A stretch of DNA of 64,000 bases from Debaryomyces hansenii CBS767 (taxonomy: Eukaryota > Ascomycota > Pichiomycetes > Serinales > Debaryomycetaceae). Position 1 is the first letter of the stretch, and each line of letters begins with the position of its first letter. Below the pieces are notes generated by a model. The model saw only the letters and a list, made by a program, of their open reading frames with translations, searched no databases and was not told the origin of the DNA. Both the position numbers and the translations under genes were made by a program. Location of the stretch: assembly GCF_000006445.2 (NCBI RefSeq), contig NC_006047.2, positions 310,001 through 374,000 of the forward strand. Direction: 5' to 3'. Shown one piece after another: positions 7,954 to 18,984 of this stretch.

Positions 7954-9934
7954 CAATGATTGGAATACGCTATACTCATTCAGCGACGGGAAGGTTTATT
8001 TGCACTTGAAGAATAATGATTTGGTGTCGTTGAATTTTTCTGTGTCGGGGTTTAATGACATGGAGGATTCCAAGTACACTGAAAAGCAATTGAACTTGCA
8101 AAACGGGCAACAGGTTGAAAAGTTGGCCACGCCTCCAGTCAATACATCGCTTGTGTTGGTACAGGAAGAATTATATGGGTTTAATGCCGTCAGCGAGGAA
8201 GGCGGTAGTGTCGATGGGTGTGGGAACGGGGTATTGAACTTAATCAGGTATGATCGAGATTCCGACAAATGGGAAACAGTATCGGGACTTGGGTACGATG
8301 ACATTGCGGATGCCTCATTCTACCAGCACTCGACGTACTTGAGTGCTCCTAATGACGACATTATATACATATATGGTGGGGTATGCGAGTCCAGTGAGAA
8401 AGTTTCGAATCGAATGATTTCTTTCGATATCAACAAGGCCAAGTTTTCCAATATAACTACTTCTACCAAACCACAGGCATTCTACGGCGCAACTAACTTG
8501 TTGGCACCAAACCCACAGACACAATTGGTAATCGGAGGACAGAGCAATAACGGATGGTTGAATATGTATCAATTGGCGACATGGGATTTTTCGTCTGGAT
8601 GGTCATTCAAGCAAGTTTCCGATGCAGAAAAGTCGACAGAAGTGAATTCAAGGAGGTTTCCATTAGCATTACCTATTTTCGACCCATTGACGAACAATTC
8701 GAACGAAGCCTTCACCAATTTTTATAACGTAAAAGAAGTTTTATTGATAGGAGGGGAATTATTAGATACTGACTCTTCACCGGTGTTTGCCAAGTTATCA
8801 ACAAGCACTAATTCTTGGACCTGGGATTCAGCTGATAACAGTGGATTGGGTTACGATGAAATTTTGGGTGGAGTTACCATATTTGATACGTTGGTTATAA
8901 TCAACTCAACCAGGTCCGTGAACAAAAGAGACACATCTGATCAGTACACAATTAACTTGTATGACGTTCATTCATTTGAAGCGATTGAAAATATCAAGGA
9001 TAACACAGAATCAAAAGATTCAGGCAACGACAGTTCAGATGTTACAAAAAAGGCGGTGTTAGGTACTGTATTACCGGTGTTTGCAATTGCAATGGCCATA
9101 ACGACGGCATTTTTCATTAAGAGAAAACGGAAACAAAATGCAAACGACGATAACAATGATATGGATTATCAATTTGGTACATATTATGACCAGGAATCTG
9201 CATTAAACCAGAGAGCCAGAAGGAAATCGAACCCCTTTGATAACGATACAAGCTCTACATTGGATGCTGCATCTATAGATTCATGGGTTAAAAAGAGACA
9301 ACAGTTTGACGAAAAAAGAACAAAAACCATACGAAACAGCTACCTTGCCTCAAACGAAACCCTTAGCAGTAACTCGTCTCATCTTACTAAATCCACTGAC
9401 GACGATCACGAAAAATTGGAAAATAAAATCATAACAAAGCCAGAACCATCCCCATTGCAGACAAATTTAGTCAATAGGTCTGTCTCTAAGTTGAAGAAAT
9501 CCTTCTCCATGTCCAGCACGCCCACAACCCCAGTACTCAGCCATGAATACGGATCCATAAAGAAAAAGAAGAGTACCAGCACCTTGAATCACAAACCTGT
9601 TTCTACCAGCCCGTTAAGTGACGACGAGGCTGATGTCGTCAAGGCAGCCAATATTACGGACCTTGATACTTCACGCGAAAATATAAATGATGAAGATTCA
9701 GAATCCGATGCTTCCGTTGATGATAAGATGGACGTCCAAGTATTAGTATCATCGAAAAGAAGATCAGTGTTAAGAATCGTGAATCCTGATTTAGAGACCA
9801 TTAATGATGAGAACGAAGAAAATGAATATTTGGAAAATGATTTTGAAGATAACACTGCGTCAATTAATGACCGTGAGGATACAAGTATACGGCAAAGGGT
9901 TCCATCAGGTGATAGAACTTTAGAGGATGACTAG
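7877..9934 (+). CDS. Kelch-like single-pass membrane protein, function unknown
   Basis: 685 aa. A signal peptide (about residues 1-24, ending VVNCA) leads into a lumenal or extracellular part of about 365 aa. That part contains kelch-type blade elements, for example IIYIYGGV, LLAPNPQTQLVIGGQ and EVLLIGGELL each followed by a tryptophan-containing strand, and several N-glycosylation sequons. One membrane helix (about 392-414, VLGTVLPVFAIAMAITTAFF) is followed by a basic stop (KRKRKQ) and a cytosolic tail of about 265 aa rich in Ser, Asp and Glu, with many possible kinase sites. The layout suggests a surface or secretory-pathway receptor/scaffold. I recognise no named orthologue. The start is MMLREAS; the second Met would serve equally well. 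Confidence 0.8.
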   Translation: MMLREASISLLLYFMALISVVNCALNNDWNTLYSFSDGKVYLHLKNNDLVSLNFSVSGFNDMEDSKYTEKQLNLQNGQQVEKLATPPVNTSLVLVQEELYGFNAVSEEGGSVDGCGNGVLNLIRYDRDSDKWETVSGLGYDDIADASFYQHSTYLSAPNDDIIYIYGGVCESSEKVSNRMISFDINKAKFSNITTSTKPQAFYGATNLLAPNPQTQLVIGGQSNNGWLNMYQLATWDFSSGWSFKQVSDAEKSTEVNSRRFPLALPIFDPLTNNSNEAFTNFYNVKEVLLIGGELLDTDSSPVFAKLSTSTNSWTWDSADNSGLGYDEILGGVTIFDTLVIINSTRSVNKRDTSDQYTINLYDVHSFEAIENIKDNTESKDSGNDSSDVTKKAVLGTVLPVFAIAMAITTAFFIKRKRKQNANDDNNDMDYQFGTYYDQESALNQRARRKSNPFDNDTSSTLDAASIDSWVKKRQQFDEKRTKTIRNSYLASNETLSSNSSHLTKSTDDDHEKLENKIITKPEPSPLQTNLVNRSVSKLKKSFSMSSTPTTPVLSHEYGSIKKKKSTSTLNHKPVSTSPLSDDEADVVKAANITDLDTSRENINDEDSESDASVDDKMDVQVLVSSKRRSVLRIVNPDLETINDENEENEYLENDFEDNTASINDREDTSIRQRVPSGDRTLEDD

Positions 9935-10182
9935 ATATCTATTATATATGTATAATTTTAATAAAGTATGTTGTATTATAAGTCATAGAACGAAACATTG
10001 TAGAAAATAAACATACCTTCCTGATAAAAATATTTTGCTGTTAAAAATGAGCCTGAAAATTAATTTTGGTGATAACCGTTTATTTAATGATAGTATTAAT
10101 TACAACAATAGATAATACGTACAATATCATACATCATTGATTAATTTTTGTATTTCATAATACATACATACAATTTTAGAAT
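9935..10182. other. Upstream region of Mnl1/Com2-like gene
   Basis: 248 AT-rich bases between two plus-strand genes. They hold the terminator of the kelch-like gene (TATATATGTATAATTTTAATAAA just past the stop) and the promoter of the transcription factor. No other feature was seen. Confidence 0.4.
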
Positions 10183-12681
10183 ATGGATGATTATGCTAAT
10201 TACAATAAAGAGCCGTATCAGATGAATACAAATATGTATCAGATGAATAATGGCGTGGTACCAAATAGTCCGAGAGATGATTATGATCAACAGAGAATAG
10301 ACACAGACGAGCCATTATATGAAAACTTATTTAGTGTTGAGAATGGGGATAAAGAATTCGATAACTTCAAAGCTAATATAACTGAAAGAACAGGGGTGAA
10401 AGAAGAAGGAGGCACAATGAATTTTAACATGCTTGAAGGTTTTAGGAGTTATGATAACATGGATTTAGACGAATCGCCACCATTTAACGTCAATTTTGAT
10501 GCATATTATGATCCGCTAATGGACCAGCAGGCAATTACGAATGATTCCAATGTATTGTTCAATTCGGATAATATCCAGGATAACGGAAACTTGCAGAATG
10601 GTATTGGAGTTTTACCTCCTAAGGATGAGTTTGTCAACACAGCATCCGCTCCTAGAGTACCATCACAACAGAGTTTCATGCCCCATACAAATTCCTTTGT
10701 TAGTATGAATAATTTCAGAAATAATGTACCGGTTGATGGATTTTCGGAAGGCCTGGTTGATATGAAAGACTACAACTCCCATAAAAACCTTAACCTTAAC
10801 AATCATGCGTCAAATATGTCAGGAAAAAATTCCATATCAAATGCAAGTTTGAGTATCAATAATACAAATAGTTACTATAATGAATTATCACCGCTTACTA
10901 CAACGACATCATTAACTCCGTCGGTAAGCTCTGTTCATTCCACTCAACCATCCTTCTTTTCAGCTCATCAATATTTGACACGTAACTCATTGGATCATCC
11001 TCCGTCTCAACAAAATCGTCCGTCGATTGATTTTTACTCAAAAGCTAGAACTTCGTTTGACAGTCAACAATCCTCTATTAATCAGCGACAGAGAACCCAA
11101 GTAGGTGGAAGATATACAAGCTTTACTAACTCAATAAGTAACTATATCCCATTCATGGGCGACCGGAATCAAAGAACATCAAATAATTCTACGCCATCGG
11201 AGTCTCTTTCTCCACCACGACCATCTGCCTTTATAAACGTTCCTCCACAACAAGCTCAGCAGCCTAGGCATTTAATAAGAAGCATATTTAAGAGTTCTGC
11301 TGTGCCAAGTAATGCAAATAATAATAGTAATGAAGACAATATTGAAAATTCAAATGGACAAGACATACTAAATGGAGAGTTGAATAATCAAAATACCCCT
11401 TCTATCAATAATAATGGTAATAGTAAAAATATGGATAATATTGATGACGATTCGGAGTTCCTAGATATGGATCATCTGCAACAGGAACCGGAGGATGATA
11501 TTATTGAATCTAATATAGCCACGAAAAAAGCAAGGAGATCTAAGAGAAGCTTATTTACTAGGTTCAAGACACCAGTTAAGATGGAGCCTATTGAAGGCAG
11601 TACCGATCTTTTTAAAACTGAAGAAGCTATAAGTAATAATAAGAATAATTTAAACAAGGAACTTGATAACGAAAATATGGAATCCGATATGGTGGGCAGT
11701 GCATCCTTGCATGGTTTATCAATAAATGGGACACCATCCTTGGATTCTACTAATGTTATAAATGGAGCCGCGTTAGATCCGTCGACACTGAATAATTCTA
11801 ATAATAATAACCTAAATGCAGCTCCAGGGAACTCGATGTTGGAACCTGACTATGGTGCTTTGTTTGAAAAAGTTGGAAAAAGGAAAAACATAGTAAACCC
11901 AGCCACCTATATTAGAAACAAACCTAGATATAAAAACGAGCAATCAGAAGTCAATAGTTTGAATGGAAGTAATAATACATCAAATTCAAATACAGAAAAG
12001 TCTTCTATTCTGAACTATAATTCAGGCGGAAGCTATCCAGAAAACATTGATCCCCGTAACCTTAATAGCATAAATTCAAATGATTCTTCCATAAACAATA
12101 GAAATATACAGGTTGAAGGAGGTGACAGCGATTCTGATCTTAGTACCTCATTGGGTTCAAGTTCCAATACCCCATCGTCATTAGCCACTGCATCGAAACG
12201 CATTCTTGGTTCAAAGTTAATGCTGAAAAGAAAGAACTCACAGACGAACATGAACACCGCACCACCGCCACCACCACCTACTACTACTACCATAATATCA
12301 AAAGGAGTTGAAGTAGAAGTTGATTTGCAGTCACTTGATTTACCACCGACTACACAAATCTTCCCAACTAATATTATCAATTCTAAAAATAGGACTCGTG
12401 GTCGGAAGGAAAATAAAGAAGCTGACTTAGTAGACCTGACTAAAATTTACTTGTGTAATTATTGCTCCAGACGATTCAAACGACAAGAACATTTGAAGAG
12501 GCATTTCAGATCTTTGCATACTTTTGAAAAGCCTTATGATTGTTCTATTTGTCATAAAAAATTTAGCAGGTCGGACAATCTTAATCAGCACTTAAAGATT
12601 CATAAACAAGAAGAAGAGCTTGCACAACAAGGATTGAATACCCTGGATAACATCAAAACGGAAACACATGATTCCCTATAA
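10183..12681 (+). CDS. C2H2 zinc-finger transcription factor, Msn2/4 superfamily (Mnl1/Com2-like)
   Basis: 832 aa. Two C-terminal C2H2 fingers bind DNA: finger 1 (about 756-779, [17 protein letters not shown]) and finger 2 (about 785-807, [17 protein letters not shown]). Their recognition helices match the Msn2/Msn4 type that reads AGGGG stress elements. RQEHLKR instead of RSEHLKR points to the Mnl1/Com2/Usv1 subgroup. The rest is long, disordered and Asn/Ser-rich. It contains a conserved-looking block near residue 245 ([20 protein letters not shown]) and a Pro/Thr run just before residue 705. In Candida, Mnl1 activates weak-acid stress genes. The assignment to Mnl1 rather than another paralogue is an inference. 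Confidence 0.85.
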   Translation: MDDYANYNKEPYQMNTNMYQMNNGVVPNSPRDDYDQQRIDTDEPLYENLFSVENGDKEFDNFKANITERTGVKEEGGTMNFNMLEGFRSYDNMDLDESPPFNVNFDAYYDPLMDQQAITNDSNVLFNSDNIQDNGNLQNGIGVLPPKDEFVNTASAPRVPSQQSFMPHTNSFVSMNNFRNNVPVDGFSEGLVDMKDYNSHKNLNLNNHASNMSGKNSISNASLSINNTNSYYNELSPLTTTTSLTPSVSSVHSTQPSFFSAHQYLTRNSLDHPPSQQNRPSIDFYSKARTSFDSQQSSINQRQRTQVGGRYTSFTNSISNYIPFMGDRNQRTSNNSTPSESLSPPRPSAFINVPPQQAQQPRHLIRSIFKSSAVPSNANNNSNEDNIENSNGQDILNGELNNQNTPSINNNGNSKNMDNIDDDSEFLDMDHLQQEPEDDIIESNIATKKARRSKRSLFTRFKTPVKMEPIEGSTDLFKTEEAISNNKNNLNKELDNENMESDMVGSASLHGLSINGTPSLDSTNVINGAALDPSTLNNSNNNNLNAAPGNSMLEPDYGALFEKVGKRKNIVNPATYIRNKPRYKNEQSEVNSLNGSNNTSNSNTEKSSILNYNSGGSYPENIDPRNLNSINSNDSSINNRNIQVEGGDSDSDLSTSLGSSSNTPSSLATASKRILGSKLMLKRKNSQTNMNTAPPPPPPTTTTIISKGVEVEVDLQSLDLPPTTQIFPTNIINSKNRTRGRKENKEADLVDLTKIYLCNYCSRRFKRQEHLKRHFRSLHTFEKPYDCSICHKKFSRSDNLNQHLKIHKQEEELAQQGLNTLDNIKTETHDSL

Positions 12682-12959
12682 TTATTAATTGCAACGTAAC
12701 GTACATAAATCTTATATTGGTTTCTAAATAGTTCATCTGATTTAATCATCCTATGTTTACGATTTAATAAAAATATTACCTATATTTGAAATAAACTACC
12801 TAAAATATCCATAAAAAGAGAAACAGTTAAAAAAGACTATTAACGTCTAAACAGTTGAAAAGAATTGAATTCAAGATTTCCTTTATCTTAAAATTATGCT
12901 GAAGAAAGCTGCAGATATGCATGAAAGAAATAAACCAGAATTAATTGGATGATAAAAGA

Positions 12960-14918
12960 TCAATCAGGCGACGACGAACTTTCTGTTGTAGGCAATATAG
13001 CCTGTATATCTTCAGAAAGCCTTTCAGAAGTCATACCATCTAGAATTTCTACCTTATCTTTTCTTGGTGGCTTTGTAACGCAGTGATTCTCATGGCTTGC
13101 AAGGCCCCCAACACATATATTTCTAGCTCTATGTTTCCTTAGTGCGTCCAACCTCGTGAATTCCTTGCCGCATGAGCATTTGCAATACCGTGCTTCCAAA
13201 TGTCCTTTTACATGTCGATTCAAATCGTGCTGTCTTACAAACTTTTTTGGACAATACGAGCATGCAAACGGCCTGTCACTAAGATGAGTTTGAATATGAG
13301 ATCTAACATTATATCTTCTAGTGAATTTCTTCCCACAGTTTTTATAGGTGCAAGTAAATACCTTGTGTTCATCAGGGCCGTCCCAATATTGATCTAATTC
13401 GCCTGGAGGTAATAAAGATGTCTTTTTAACTCTTCTTTTAGGAGAAGACTCTTTAAGCGCCTTCTTTACATCTTTTGAAGATTTGGCATTTGGAGAAATT
13501 ATTGGACTCCATTCCAATGTTACTCTATTCTTTGATGGAGTCATTGGGGTTTGGCTTTTCAATGGAGTTAATTGAGTGATCGTTGCATTCGCATCCATGG
13601 TATCATCTTCATTTGGTGGGGCATTTCTTAATGGGCTAGTGTAGAATTTGATTGGAGATGAATTGAGCGTTTGATGAAACACAGGCGAGGAACTTTGTTC
13701 ACTTGGGACGTTGTTTTTCAAGGTATTGTTATTAGTTAAGTTACCATTATCATCAGAAAAAAATTGTGGAGTATAGAAATCATTTCTGCCGTTTCTCATT
13801 TGAGGACGAATTGGTGACGAGAATCTTGAATTATTCTGATAAGAGTTTAACACAGCCCTACTAGGAGAAGGAGATTGCGGCTCTGGAGAAGAATTCCAAT
13901 CTGGAGAACCATTTGTTAAACCTGGTGTTGATGGTGGTGGTAAGTATGCATTAAGATTATTCTTGATGTTCAAAGGAAATTCCTTTTGATCTAGCTTTCT
14001 TTGATCTTGAGTTGAGTTTGGAAATAATGTGGGGTTCTGAGTTGGAATGGGAATATACTTGTATACTGTATGATTATTGAAAGGAGTGGACTGCTGAGAC
14101 GCTGGAAGATTAGTATACTCGCCTGTTGGGGGATTAGAATACACAATGGGCACACTTTCAGCCCCTTTTTCTAATAAAGGTCCAATATCATCAGCGTATG
14201 TTACTTGTTTTGGCTTCGGGGATGATCTGTCGTTAAACTTATTAAGTTCCTGTAAATACTTGACGGAATATTGGTTAACAGATTTGAACTGTTTTGGGTC
14301 GACTGCTGGTTCAGGTTCTTTGCTTGGCGGCAGATTGGGAGATGGTGGGAATTTGTACGATTTAGGGTTTTTATTTGTAACAATATAGTCCTGCTTCGAA
14401 TCTTTCTTATTGGTTTTTGCGTGTTCGTATTCATACTCTTCTTCTTCTGCGAAATGTAATGGCTTTTGGATTTCACCGTGGAAGTTAAAATCCAAGGCTA
14501 CTGATGGCAAACCAACTTGCTCTGTTTGGCCATTTAATGAGTTGACCAATTGTCCTGGAGAAATAGATTTCCCCATATCCATCGATGGTTTCGCTGCCTT
14601 GTACAAATCACCTGTCAAGCCAGAAATAGATAACTCCCGGTTATGCTCAGCAAACCCAAAAATGGCAGTACCGCTCATCCCCCTGCTGTGCTTAACCTGA
14701 TGACCACTACCATTTTGTAAGTCCTGTTGTTGTTTTAGGTCTTGGTTCACAAAACCAGAAGGTACGTCCAAGTCTTGTAAGCATGTTAACGTTTCGTTGA
14801 ACATATTGTCCACTTCAGCATATCCAGTAAAATATTGATCAAAATCTTCATGAGGCAAGGGTACTCTATTTGAGGGATTGGAAGTAGCAACTTCCTCCCA
14901 ATTACTAAAAGGTTCCAT
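12960..14918 (-). CDS. ACE2: Ace2/Swi5-type cell-cycle transcription factor
   Basis: 652 aa with three C-terminal zinc fingers of the Ace2/Swi5 pattern. They are CTYKNCGKKFTRRYNVRSH (from about 523), CSYCPKKFVRQHDLNRH (from about 550) and the atypical third finger CKCSCGKEFTRLDALRKHRARNIC (from about 577). These factors drive daughter-cell and septum-separation genes after mitosis. CTG-clade yeasts usually have one such gene, called ACE2. The N-terminal 500 aa are disordered, with many S/TP sites (SPEPQSPSPSR, TPLKSQTPMTPSK) that in the family are Cdk and Cbk1 targets. It converges on the Mnl1/Com2-like gene, 278 bases apart. Confidence 0.93.
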   Translation of the reverse strand: MEPFSNWEEVATSNPSNRVPLPHEDFDQYFTGYAEVDNMFNETLTCLQDLDVPSGFVNQDLKQQQDLQNGSGHQVKHSRGMSGTAIFGFAEHNRELSISGLTGDLYKAAKPSMDMGKSISPGQLVNSLNGQTEQVGLPSVALDFNFHGEIQKPLHFAEEEEYEYEHAKTNKKDSKQDYIVTNKNPKSYKFPPSPNLPPSKEPEPAVDPKQFKSVNQYSVKYLQELNKFNDRSSPKPKQVTYADDIGPLLEKGAESVPIVYSNPPTGEYTNLPASQQSTPFNNHTVYKYIPIPTQNPTLFPNSTQDQRKLDQKEFPLNIKNNLNAYLPPPSTPGLTNGSPDWNSSPEPQSPSPSRAVLNSYQNNSRFSSPIRPQMRNGRNDFYTPQFFSDDNGNLTNNNTLKNNVPSEQSSSPVFHQTLNSSPIKFYTSPLRNAPPNEDDTMDANATITQLTPLKSQTPMTPSKNRVTLEWSPIISPNAKSSKDVKKALKESSPKRRVKKTSLLPPGELDQYWDGPDEHKVFTCTYKNCGKKFTRRYNVRSHIQTHLSDRPFACSYCPKKFVRQHDLNRHVKGHLEARYCKCSCGKEFTRLDALRKHRARNICVGGLASHENHCVTKPPRKDKVEILDGMTSERLSEDIQAILPTTESSSSPD

Positions 14919-15422
14919 TTTATCAATGAATCAGATGCTTGACTACTTCAAGTTTGGTCAAGCTAATGTACTAACTAATTTGTTTTCTTTTGAAGGGTAT
15001 TTAAGATCTAAATTAACCACGCAGTCTCAGGAAGAAGAAAAGGGAAACAAAAGGATCTAATGTTTCTTTAGAGCAATCTTTTCATCCGGAAAAAATGTAG
15101 ACAGAAACAGACTAGGGACTGTTGATGCGAAATTTTATGATAGAAGAATATGGACTTACCTATTATGGAAAAATGTAAACATATATAATTAAGCTGCATA
15201 TTAAACTTTTCCACAGCTTTAATTGTTCCAACAATGCTATAGAAACTTACAATAAACGATGAAATAGTTTTGTATAAATTAGATGACTTTTAAAATATAT
15301 TTGTTTTACCGAGTAAAACATGATCTGTGAAATATTTATGAGAATTAACTCCAGAAAAAAAAGGTAGAGAGTTCAAACGATATAAAAGCAAATTTATGTA
15401 GTGTTAGTAGACATTAAAAAAT
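14919..15422. other. Intergenic region ACE2 promoter / KGD2 3' end
   Basis: 504 bases between two minus-strand genes: the KGD2 3' end, then the ACE2 upstream region. Only short antisense ORFs occur and none is convincing. No RNA gene or repeat was recognised. Confidence 0.5.
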
Positions 15423-16751
15423 CTATTGCAATAATAACATCTTTCTTGGGTCTTCAATCAATTCCTTGATTGTTCTCAAGAAGATAACAGCTTCACGGCC
15501 ATCTAAGACTCTGTGATCATAGGTTAAAGCTAAGTACATCATTGGTCTTGATTCAATTTGGCCGTTAACAGTAACGGGTCTTTGCTTAACACCATGTAAA
15601 CCTAAGACAGAAGTTTGAGGCAAGTTGATGATTGGGGTACCGTATAAAGAACCGAAGATACCACCGTTAGAGATGGTGAAGTTACCACCAGTCATGTCTT
15701 CTAAGGTTAATTTACCATCTCTGGCCTTTCTACCTAAGTCAGAGATAGACTTTTCGATACCTAAGATGGATAAGGATTCGGCATTTCTGACAATTGGGGT
15801 AACTAAACCCTTTGGAGTGGCAACAGCGACAGAAATATCAGCGTAGTCTCTGAAAACTAAGGTATCGTTGTTTTCGATGGAGGCACCAACAGAGGGAATT
15901 TCCTTCATGGCTAAAGTGGAAGCCTTAGCGAAAGCACCCATGAAACCTAACTTGATTCCGGTCTTGTCCAAGAATTCGTCCTTGTATAATTTTCTCATTT
16001 CCATCAAGTTAGTCATGTCGACTTCGTTGAAGGTGGTCAAGGAAGCGTTGGTGTTCTGCGATTCCTTAAGACGTTCAGCAATTCTCAAACGCATTCTGTT
16101 CATCTTGACTCTTTCTTCGTTTCTAGAGAAGTTGGTGAAGGTGGCTTCTTCACCAGACTTGGAAGTTTCCTTCTTGGCTTCCTTCTTTGGCTCTTCTTTC
16201 TTTGGCTTTGGGGCTTCTTCCTTCTTTGGCTTTGGGGCTTCTTCCTTCTTTGGAGCAGCAGATTCTTCCTTCTTTGGCTCTTCCTTGGATTCTTCCTTTG
16301 ATTCTTCCTTGGCACCGCCAGCTGGGGCTTCACCTTCTTCGATCTTCACCAAGTCTTGGCCAACAGTCACATTTTCTTCAACCTCAACTAAACGTTCGGT
16401 GATAGTACCACTCACTGGAGCATTCACTTCGACATCAATCTTATCGGTTTCAATTGTGGCAATAGTTTCGTCTTGGTTGACAAAATCACCGACCTCTTTG
16501 AGGTATTCAGATAAAGTACCCTCAGTGATAGATTCGGCCATTTCTGGAACCTTAACAGTTTGGGATGCAAAACGCTTGAAGTTCAACATGTTGTTGCTCA
16601 TCTTGTTCATATCTCTCACGGACTTGTAGCTTTCAGTTTGAATCGATCTGGTCATCATGACATTACCAATTTTGGCCCCAGTTTGCAATACTGGCTTTTT
16701 GCAAACACTAGGTAAGCGACGAGTAGTAGTTTTAATACTTCTGGACAACAT
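15423..16751 (-). CDS. KGD2: 2-oxoglutarate dehydrogenase E2, dihydrolipoyl succinyltransferase, mitochondrial
   Basis: E2 core of the 2-oxoglutarate dehydrogenase complex of the TCA cycle. 442 aa (463 in S. cerevisiae). The N-terminal 60 aa are basic and hydroxylated, as expected for a mitochondrial presequence. A lipoyl domain follows (about 66-140) with the lipoylated lysine in ETDKIDVEV. Next is an Ala/Pro/Lys/Glu linker (about 142-200), then the acyltransferase domain with the active site [12 protein letters not shown] near the C-terminus. As in other eukaryotic KGD2 proteins, there is no separate E3-binding domain between linker and core. Confidence 0.97.
   Translation of the reverse strand: MLSRSIKTTTRRLPSVCKKPVLQTGAKIGNVMMTRSIQTESYKSVRDMNKMSNNMLNFKRFASQTVKVPEMAESITEGTLSEYLKEVGDFVNQDETIATIETDKIDVEVNAPVSGTITERLVEVEENVTVGQDLVKIEEGEAPAGGAKEESKEESKEEPKKEESAAPKKEEAPKPKKEEAPKPKKEEPKKEAKKETSKSGEEATFTNFSRNEERVKMNRMRLRIAERLKESQNTNASLTTFNEVDMTNLMEMRKLYKDEFLDKTGIKLGFMGAFAKASTLAMKEIPSVGASIENNDTLVFRDYADISVAVATPKGLVTPIVRNAESLSILGIEKSISDLGRKARDGKLTLEDMTGGNFTISNGGIFGSLYGTPIINLPQTSVLGLHGVKQRPVTVNGQIESRPMMYLALTYDHRVLDGREAVIFLRTIKELIEDPRKMLLLQ
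16201..16248 (-). repeat. 24-bp tandem duplication in the KGD2 linker
   Basis: Two perfect adjacent copies of a 24-base unit (16201-16224 and 16225-16248) encode the repeated linker octapeptide EEAPKPKK. The flanking KKEE and EPKKE segments are degenerate relatives. This is linker-length variation by slippage in a low-complexity region. Confidence 0.85.
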
Positions 16752-17565
16752 TTTATATATACTTATAGAATTGACTATCTAATAATAAATGAATAGTTGA
16801 ATAAATAATAGTAGTTTGCTTTAATTCATCCCGTTGGCTCCATTTTTCTTCACTATTTCTGCGACTTTGTGTCACTTTAGCCGACTACCAATTTTCTATG
16901 GTCGGAACATCAATTCTATTCCCGGGAATATTTCACTGCAAATAGGTTGCTGTGATTGGCTATCGGTGCGCAAAAACTAGATGGGCCTCCTCATGACCCG
17001 GAGTTTTTCGTTTCCGTGGAACATAGAACTGCCGCAGATTGAGCTTAGGGTGTAGAATACGTTGAATAGGGACAGAATACAAGAGAAGAAAAGTCCGGGA
17101 TTTCGTTTAACAAATAAGAAATGGACCAGGGGCCGTACCGACGATATGAATTTTAAGAGAGATGGAATGAGGATAGAGGAGGGGGAACGAGAATGGAATT
17201 CGTATAGGCAGGGAAATATGGGGGAGACGGCATTTTGTGTAGTCCGTGGAAACGACTAGGAGGTTTTTATTGGGATGCAGCGGTATGTAGAATTGAGCCA
17301 GGAATACTACGGAAAAATGACGATGCAAATGTGCGAGTAAGACATTGGGGTCAGCGACTGGGCCACTTGGTGTAGAATGCGGCCTACTGGTGGTGTTTGG
17401 AAAACGTCCCGATTTGGAATGCAATATGGCTATCGGGTCTGGGAGATAAAGTAACAAGAACATCATTTAGAGCACGAAGGGAAGATTGAGTGATTAGGAG
17501 GTGCAGAGAGAATTAAACCTAGACGCAGTGTTGTTGAAAGAGTTGATACGAAGATATAACCTCAA
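16752..17565. promoter_or_regulatory. Divergent promoter region KGD2 / four-helix membrane protein, with CCAAT boxes
   Basis: 814 bases. On the KGD2 side there are two CCAAT boxes, one on the plus strand at 16888-16892 and one on the minus strand at 16955-16959, about 140-210 bases before the KGD2 ATG. In S. cerevisiae KGD2 is a target of the Hap2/3/4/5 CCAAT-binding complex during respiratory growth, so these are good candidates. The distal half has short ORFs (for example 119 codons at 17107-17466 on the minus strand) with no recognisable content. Confidence 0.5.
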
Positions 17566-18858
17566 ATGACACGAAGGCTGCTAAAACAGGAACTGAACGG
17601 GTATTATGGTGATAAGAGGGTGATAAGCGACTTGTCAAGGTTTGAATATAGTACGGGTGGACCTAGAAACCGATCGCGTAATACCACACCAACGTCTATT
17701 GATACAGAGTCTATTTTGAACTCCAAAGATGATAATATTCGACCTGATCCCCAATATCCTGCCGATACGGCTAACCCTCGCTATCTCAATGACATATACA
17801 AACACTACATGAAGCCATCATTTAGCTCAATTAGCGACGTGGATAATTCATTTGTGCCATACCCCACGTCGTTGAGCGACAAGGATGGCAAAATACTTCT
17901 TCCGTACAACAACAAAGCGGCGTTGGACCTACCCAGTTTACCTTCATTCCACACAATTCACATAGGCCAGTCCAACGACACACTTTGCTCAAGCTCGAGT
18001 ACGTTACCAAGCAAAATGAGCAAGGAATTACCGCCAATAATGGCTACCGAAGAGTATGTTAAACAGAATCAAATGGACTCGGAGTCGGTGTATAATCCAC
18101 AGGCCGATCTACAGAGTTTGTCGTCTCGAAGAAAAGATTTGGAGCATGACTTGCTTAAGAAAGTTATGAATAGACCGGTGGCTTCTTTTCCAGTCAAAAC
18201 CATTACTGGGTCGCAAAAATACGATGATACGCATATTACCATCACGGCAAACTTCATTCTATACGTGTTTGAAATAATCATTGCGATTATAGTTGTGACA
18301 CTTTGTAGTGTTCTTGCTCAGAAGGATAGTAAACTACCCAACAGTATTTACCGATACTTGATTGCAGATGGAGTAGTCTCTCTTATAGTTTCGTTGCTAT
18401 TCATAACCACCATCATCAATTTCGAAAAACGTAATGGGAGCTTTTATTGTCTTGTGGCGGCCATCATGACCTTTGTTTCTTTTGTTATTGCCATAGCAGT
18501 ATTAATACCTAGTTCCAATTGCGCAAATGAATCTATATGTACTATGAGGAAAGCTGCAGCAGGCTTTATTATAGTATCGTTCTGTTTATGGTTGAGTAAT
18601 ATTGTCATGTTATTAACTACATATTACATTTCAAACTTAAACCTACTTCAAGATATAAACTTTGATTACAGTAACCAAGGTCTCGACAGTACCTACAACG
18701 ATACAATACAAAACAAACCAGTACCATATATAGAACCGACTAGTCCAGGCTCCAATCAGCCATTGAAAGAGTATTTGATTAATGAAAATGGAGAGATGTA
18801 TGAGATTCATAATCCGGTGCAAGTTAGAGGGCGAAATAAAATTATTGTGTACCTATAA
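17566..18858 (+). CDS. Four-transmembrane (MARVEL-like) protein, unknown
   Basis: 430 aa. A hydrophilic N-terminal half (1-225) rich in Ser, Pro and Asn contains short acidic-aromatic stretches. Four closely spaced membrane helices follow (about 227-252, 262-286, 296-320 and 330-352), the third-fourth loop having two cysteines (SSNCANESICTMRK). A cytosolic tail of about 75 aa ends the protein. Four helices with a Cys pair in the second external loop resemble MARVEL-domain or claudin-like fungal proteins of the plasma membrane or cortex. I see no diagnostic motif, so the family label is tentative. Confidence 0.7.
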   Translation: MTRRLLKQELNGYYGDKRVISDLSRFEYSTGGPRNRSRNTTPTSIDTESILNSKDDNIRPDPQYPADTANPRYLNDIYKHYMKPSFSSISDVDNSFVPYPTSLSDKDGKILLPYNNKAALDLPSLPSFHTIHIGQSNDTLCSSSSTLPSKMSKELPPIMATEEYVKQNQMDSESVYNPQADLQSLSSRRKDLEHDLLKKVMNRPVASFPVKTITGSQKYDDTHITITANFILYVFEIIIAIIVVTLCSVLAQKDSKLPNSIYRYLIADGVVSLIVSLLFITTIINFEKRNGSFYCLVAAIMTFVSFVIAIAVLIPSSNCANESICTMRKAAAGFIIVSFCLWLSNIVMLLTTYYISNLNLLQDINFDYSNQGLDSTYNDTIQNKPVPYIEPTSPGSNQPLKEYLINENGEMYEIHNPVQVRGRNKIIVYL

Positions 18859-18984
18859 AAAAAATTACAATCGCAAAATTTTGCAACTTTTTGTGGTTCC
18901 AGCAATATCACAAAACAATTATATATTACTATAATTGTACATTTTAACATATAGATTTATAATTTACATTCAACAATATAGATC

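Noticed and set aside
16187..16402. Antisense ORFs over the KGD2 linker
   Set aside because: Shadows produced by the repetitive Lys/Glu/Pro codons of KGD2 on the other strand.
17107..17466. 119-codon minus-strand ORF in the KGD2/four-helix spacer
   Set aside because: Low-complexity His/Pro/Leu composition, no motif, lies in a divergent promoter region and overlaps a second chance ORF on the other strand.
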